Shown one piece after another: positions 59,249-60,000 of a stretch of 60,000 bases of DNA (its first letter is position 1; each line of letters opens with the position of its first letter). The stretch is from assembly GCF_001039355.2 (NCBI RefSeq), contig NW_019775490.1, positions 188,001 through 248,000 on the forward strand. The letters are read 5' to 3'. The notes beneath the pieces are model-generated. The model was not told where the DNA came from and did no database searches. It saw nothing but the letters and a program-made list of their open reading frames with translations. A program made the translations under genes and the position numbers. The stretch comes from Lingula anatina (taxonomy: Eukaryota > Brachiopoda > Lingulata > Lingulida > Lingulidae).

Positions 59249-60000
59249 AATTAGTGAAGATTTTGTTTTTTCATTCGAGTAATCAGTAAAACTTGACCAG
59301 TTCTGTTTATTTGTACGGCCAAATTTTTCACACTGCAGCGCAACGTAAGTTCCACTGACATTTCGTCGACAGACATCTATCACATTTTTAAACCCACATC
59401 TTTTCACCCATTTCAAAGCATTTTTAAAACTTGCAAGCTCGTCATAAAAGTCTTTACCTTGAGAAGCAATTGTCTTTTTCAATTTGGTCAAAAAGTAGTC
59501 GTACAAGTAATAGTCAGCTTTACTCCATGCTTTGTGCTGTTGAATGATCCATGGGTCGTCATCAGCCTTATATTCAGGAGTGTACTTACCAACACCTTGC
59601 TTTACATACAGCAGATCATTTACCTTCCAGCATAACTTTCTACCCAGCAAAACCAAACTTTCATCAAACAGCTCATTCACAATGATAAAATCAAATTGAC
59701 TATCTATGTAATCAATGTATTGTTTAATGAAAGTTTCGTTGTTTCTGATTTCCATATCGTCATCTGGAAATCCAAACTCGTAGATCATCCCATTTCTTAT
59801 CAAGCTGTTATGACTTCGGCGCGTGTACATATTCCAATATTTATACGGGTTTTGGAAAAATGTTAACAGACTATTAGAAGATGTAATATTAAATTTGCTT
59901 TTCATTGACATAAAGTTAAAGGCACTCTTAAATTGAGAAAATGGTTCACGGACAATTCCTATGCGAAATGAATCATTGGGCATCATGGATTTTACAACTT
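59246..60000 (-). CDS. Galactose-3-O-sulfotransferase-like gene 4, 3' part of the catalytic exon (cut by window edge)
   Basis: The open frame runs from the window edge to the stop at 59246-59248 without interruption, so the upstream half and exon 1 lie outside. Visible are the 3'-PSB (RIGIVREPFSQF) and the region shared with all paralogues (FDFIIVNELFDESLVLLGRK, DDPWIIQQHKAWSKADYY). The tail ends FTDYSNEKTKSSLI, like gene 2. The first ATG in the window (59986) lies inside the catalytic domain and is not the start. A few substitutions distinguish it, such as KQGVGKYTPEYKADDD. Predicted role is as for the paralogues. Confidence 0.85.
   Translation of the reverse strand, partial: VVKSMMPNDSFRIGIVREPFSQFKSAFNFMSMKSKFNITSSNSLLTFFQNPYKYWNMYTRRSHNSLIRNGMIYEFGFPDDDMEIRNNETFIKQYIDYIDSQFDFIIVNELFDESLVLLGRKLCWKVNDLLYVKQGVGKYTPEYKADDDPWIIQQHKAWSKADYYLYDYFLTKLKKTIASQGKDFYDELASFKNALKWVKRCGFKNVIDVCRRNVSGTYVALQCEKFGRTNKQNWSSFTDYSNEKTKSSLI

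Noticed and set aside
59246-59986. A 246-residue sulfotransferase starting at ATG 59986
   Set aside because: The frame continues to the window edge and homologues have about 170 residues before this Met, so the gene is truncated by the window, not short.

Overview
This 60 kb window is nuclear DNA of a non-vertebrate metazoan, probably a marine invertebrate. The genes are intron-rich with GT/AG splice sites, the DNA is AT-rich, and it is full of microsatellites, MITE-like inverted-repeat elements, Tc1 and hAT fossils and a tRNA-derived SINE. An expanded galactose-3-O-sulfotransferase (Gal3ST) family and a MyRIP/melanophilin-type Rab effector would fit a hemichordate, echinoderm, cephalochordate or lophotrochozoan. 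The sequence alone does not settle which.

Left part (0-26 kb): three protein genes, all reconstructed exon by exon with compatible splice phases. (1) On +, the last seven exons (354-5116) of a DDHD1-like phospholipase A1; one of its introns carries a decayed THAP-domain ORF. (2) On +, a complete eight-exon tetraspanin (7979-10923, 334 aa). (3) On -, convergent with the tetraspanin, a MyRIP/Slac2-c-like Rab27 effector (25611-13263, 18 exons, about 1,235 aa). It has the family's SHD1-zinc finger-SHD2 N-terminus and a C-terminal coiled coil, but also two I-set immunoglobulin domains that vertebrate family members lack. A roughly 2.1 kb block with four of its exons appears twice (20.7-22.9 and 22.9-25.0 kb), joined at a single N beside a CA repeat. 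Using both copies would shift the frame into an immediate stop, so this is most likely an uncollapsed-haplotype assembly artefact.

Middle (26-34.9 kb): gene-poor DNA with a 55-bp minisatellite, a tRNA-derived SINE, a long AT microsatellite, an orphan ORF and a promoter-like CRE/NRF-1 cluster.

Right part (34.9-60 kb): a cluster of four Gal3ST-like Golgi sulfotransferase genes, one on + and three on -, the last cut by the window edge. The three whose 5' ends lie in the window share one architecture: a short first exon encoding the type II membrane anchor, a phase-1 intron, and one large catalytic exon. Introns and flanks are loaded with elements: a Tc1/mariner fossil in intron 1 of the + copy, a hAT-like MITE inserted into the last codons of the third copy with an 8-bp target duplication, several MITEs with long inverted repeats, tandem repeats, and a hammerhead-ribozyme-like motif at about 45.1 kb of the type carried by Penelope-like retroelements.
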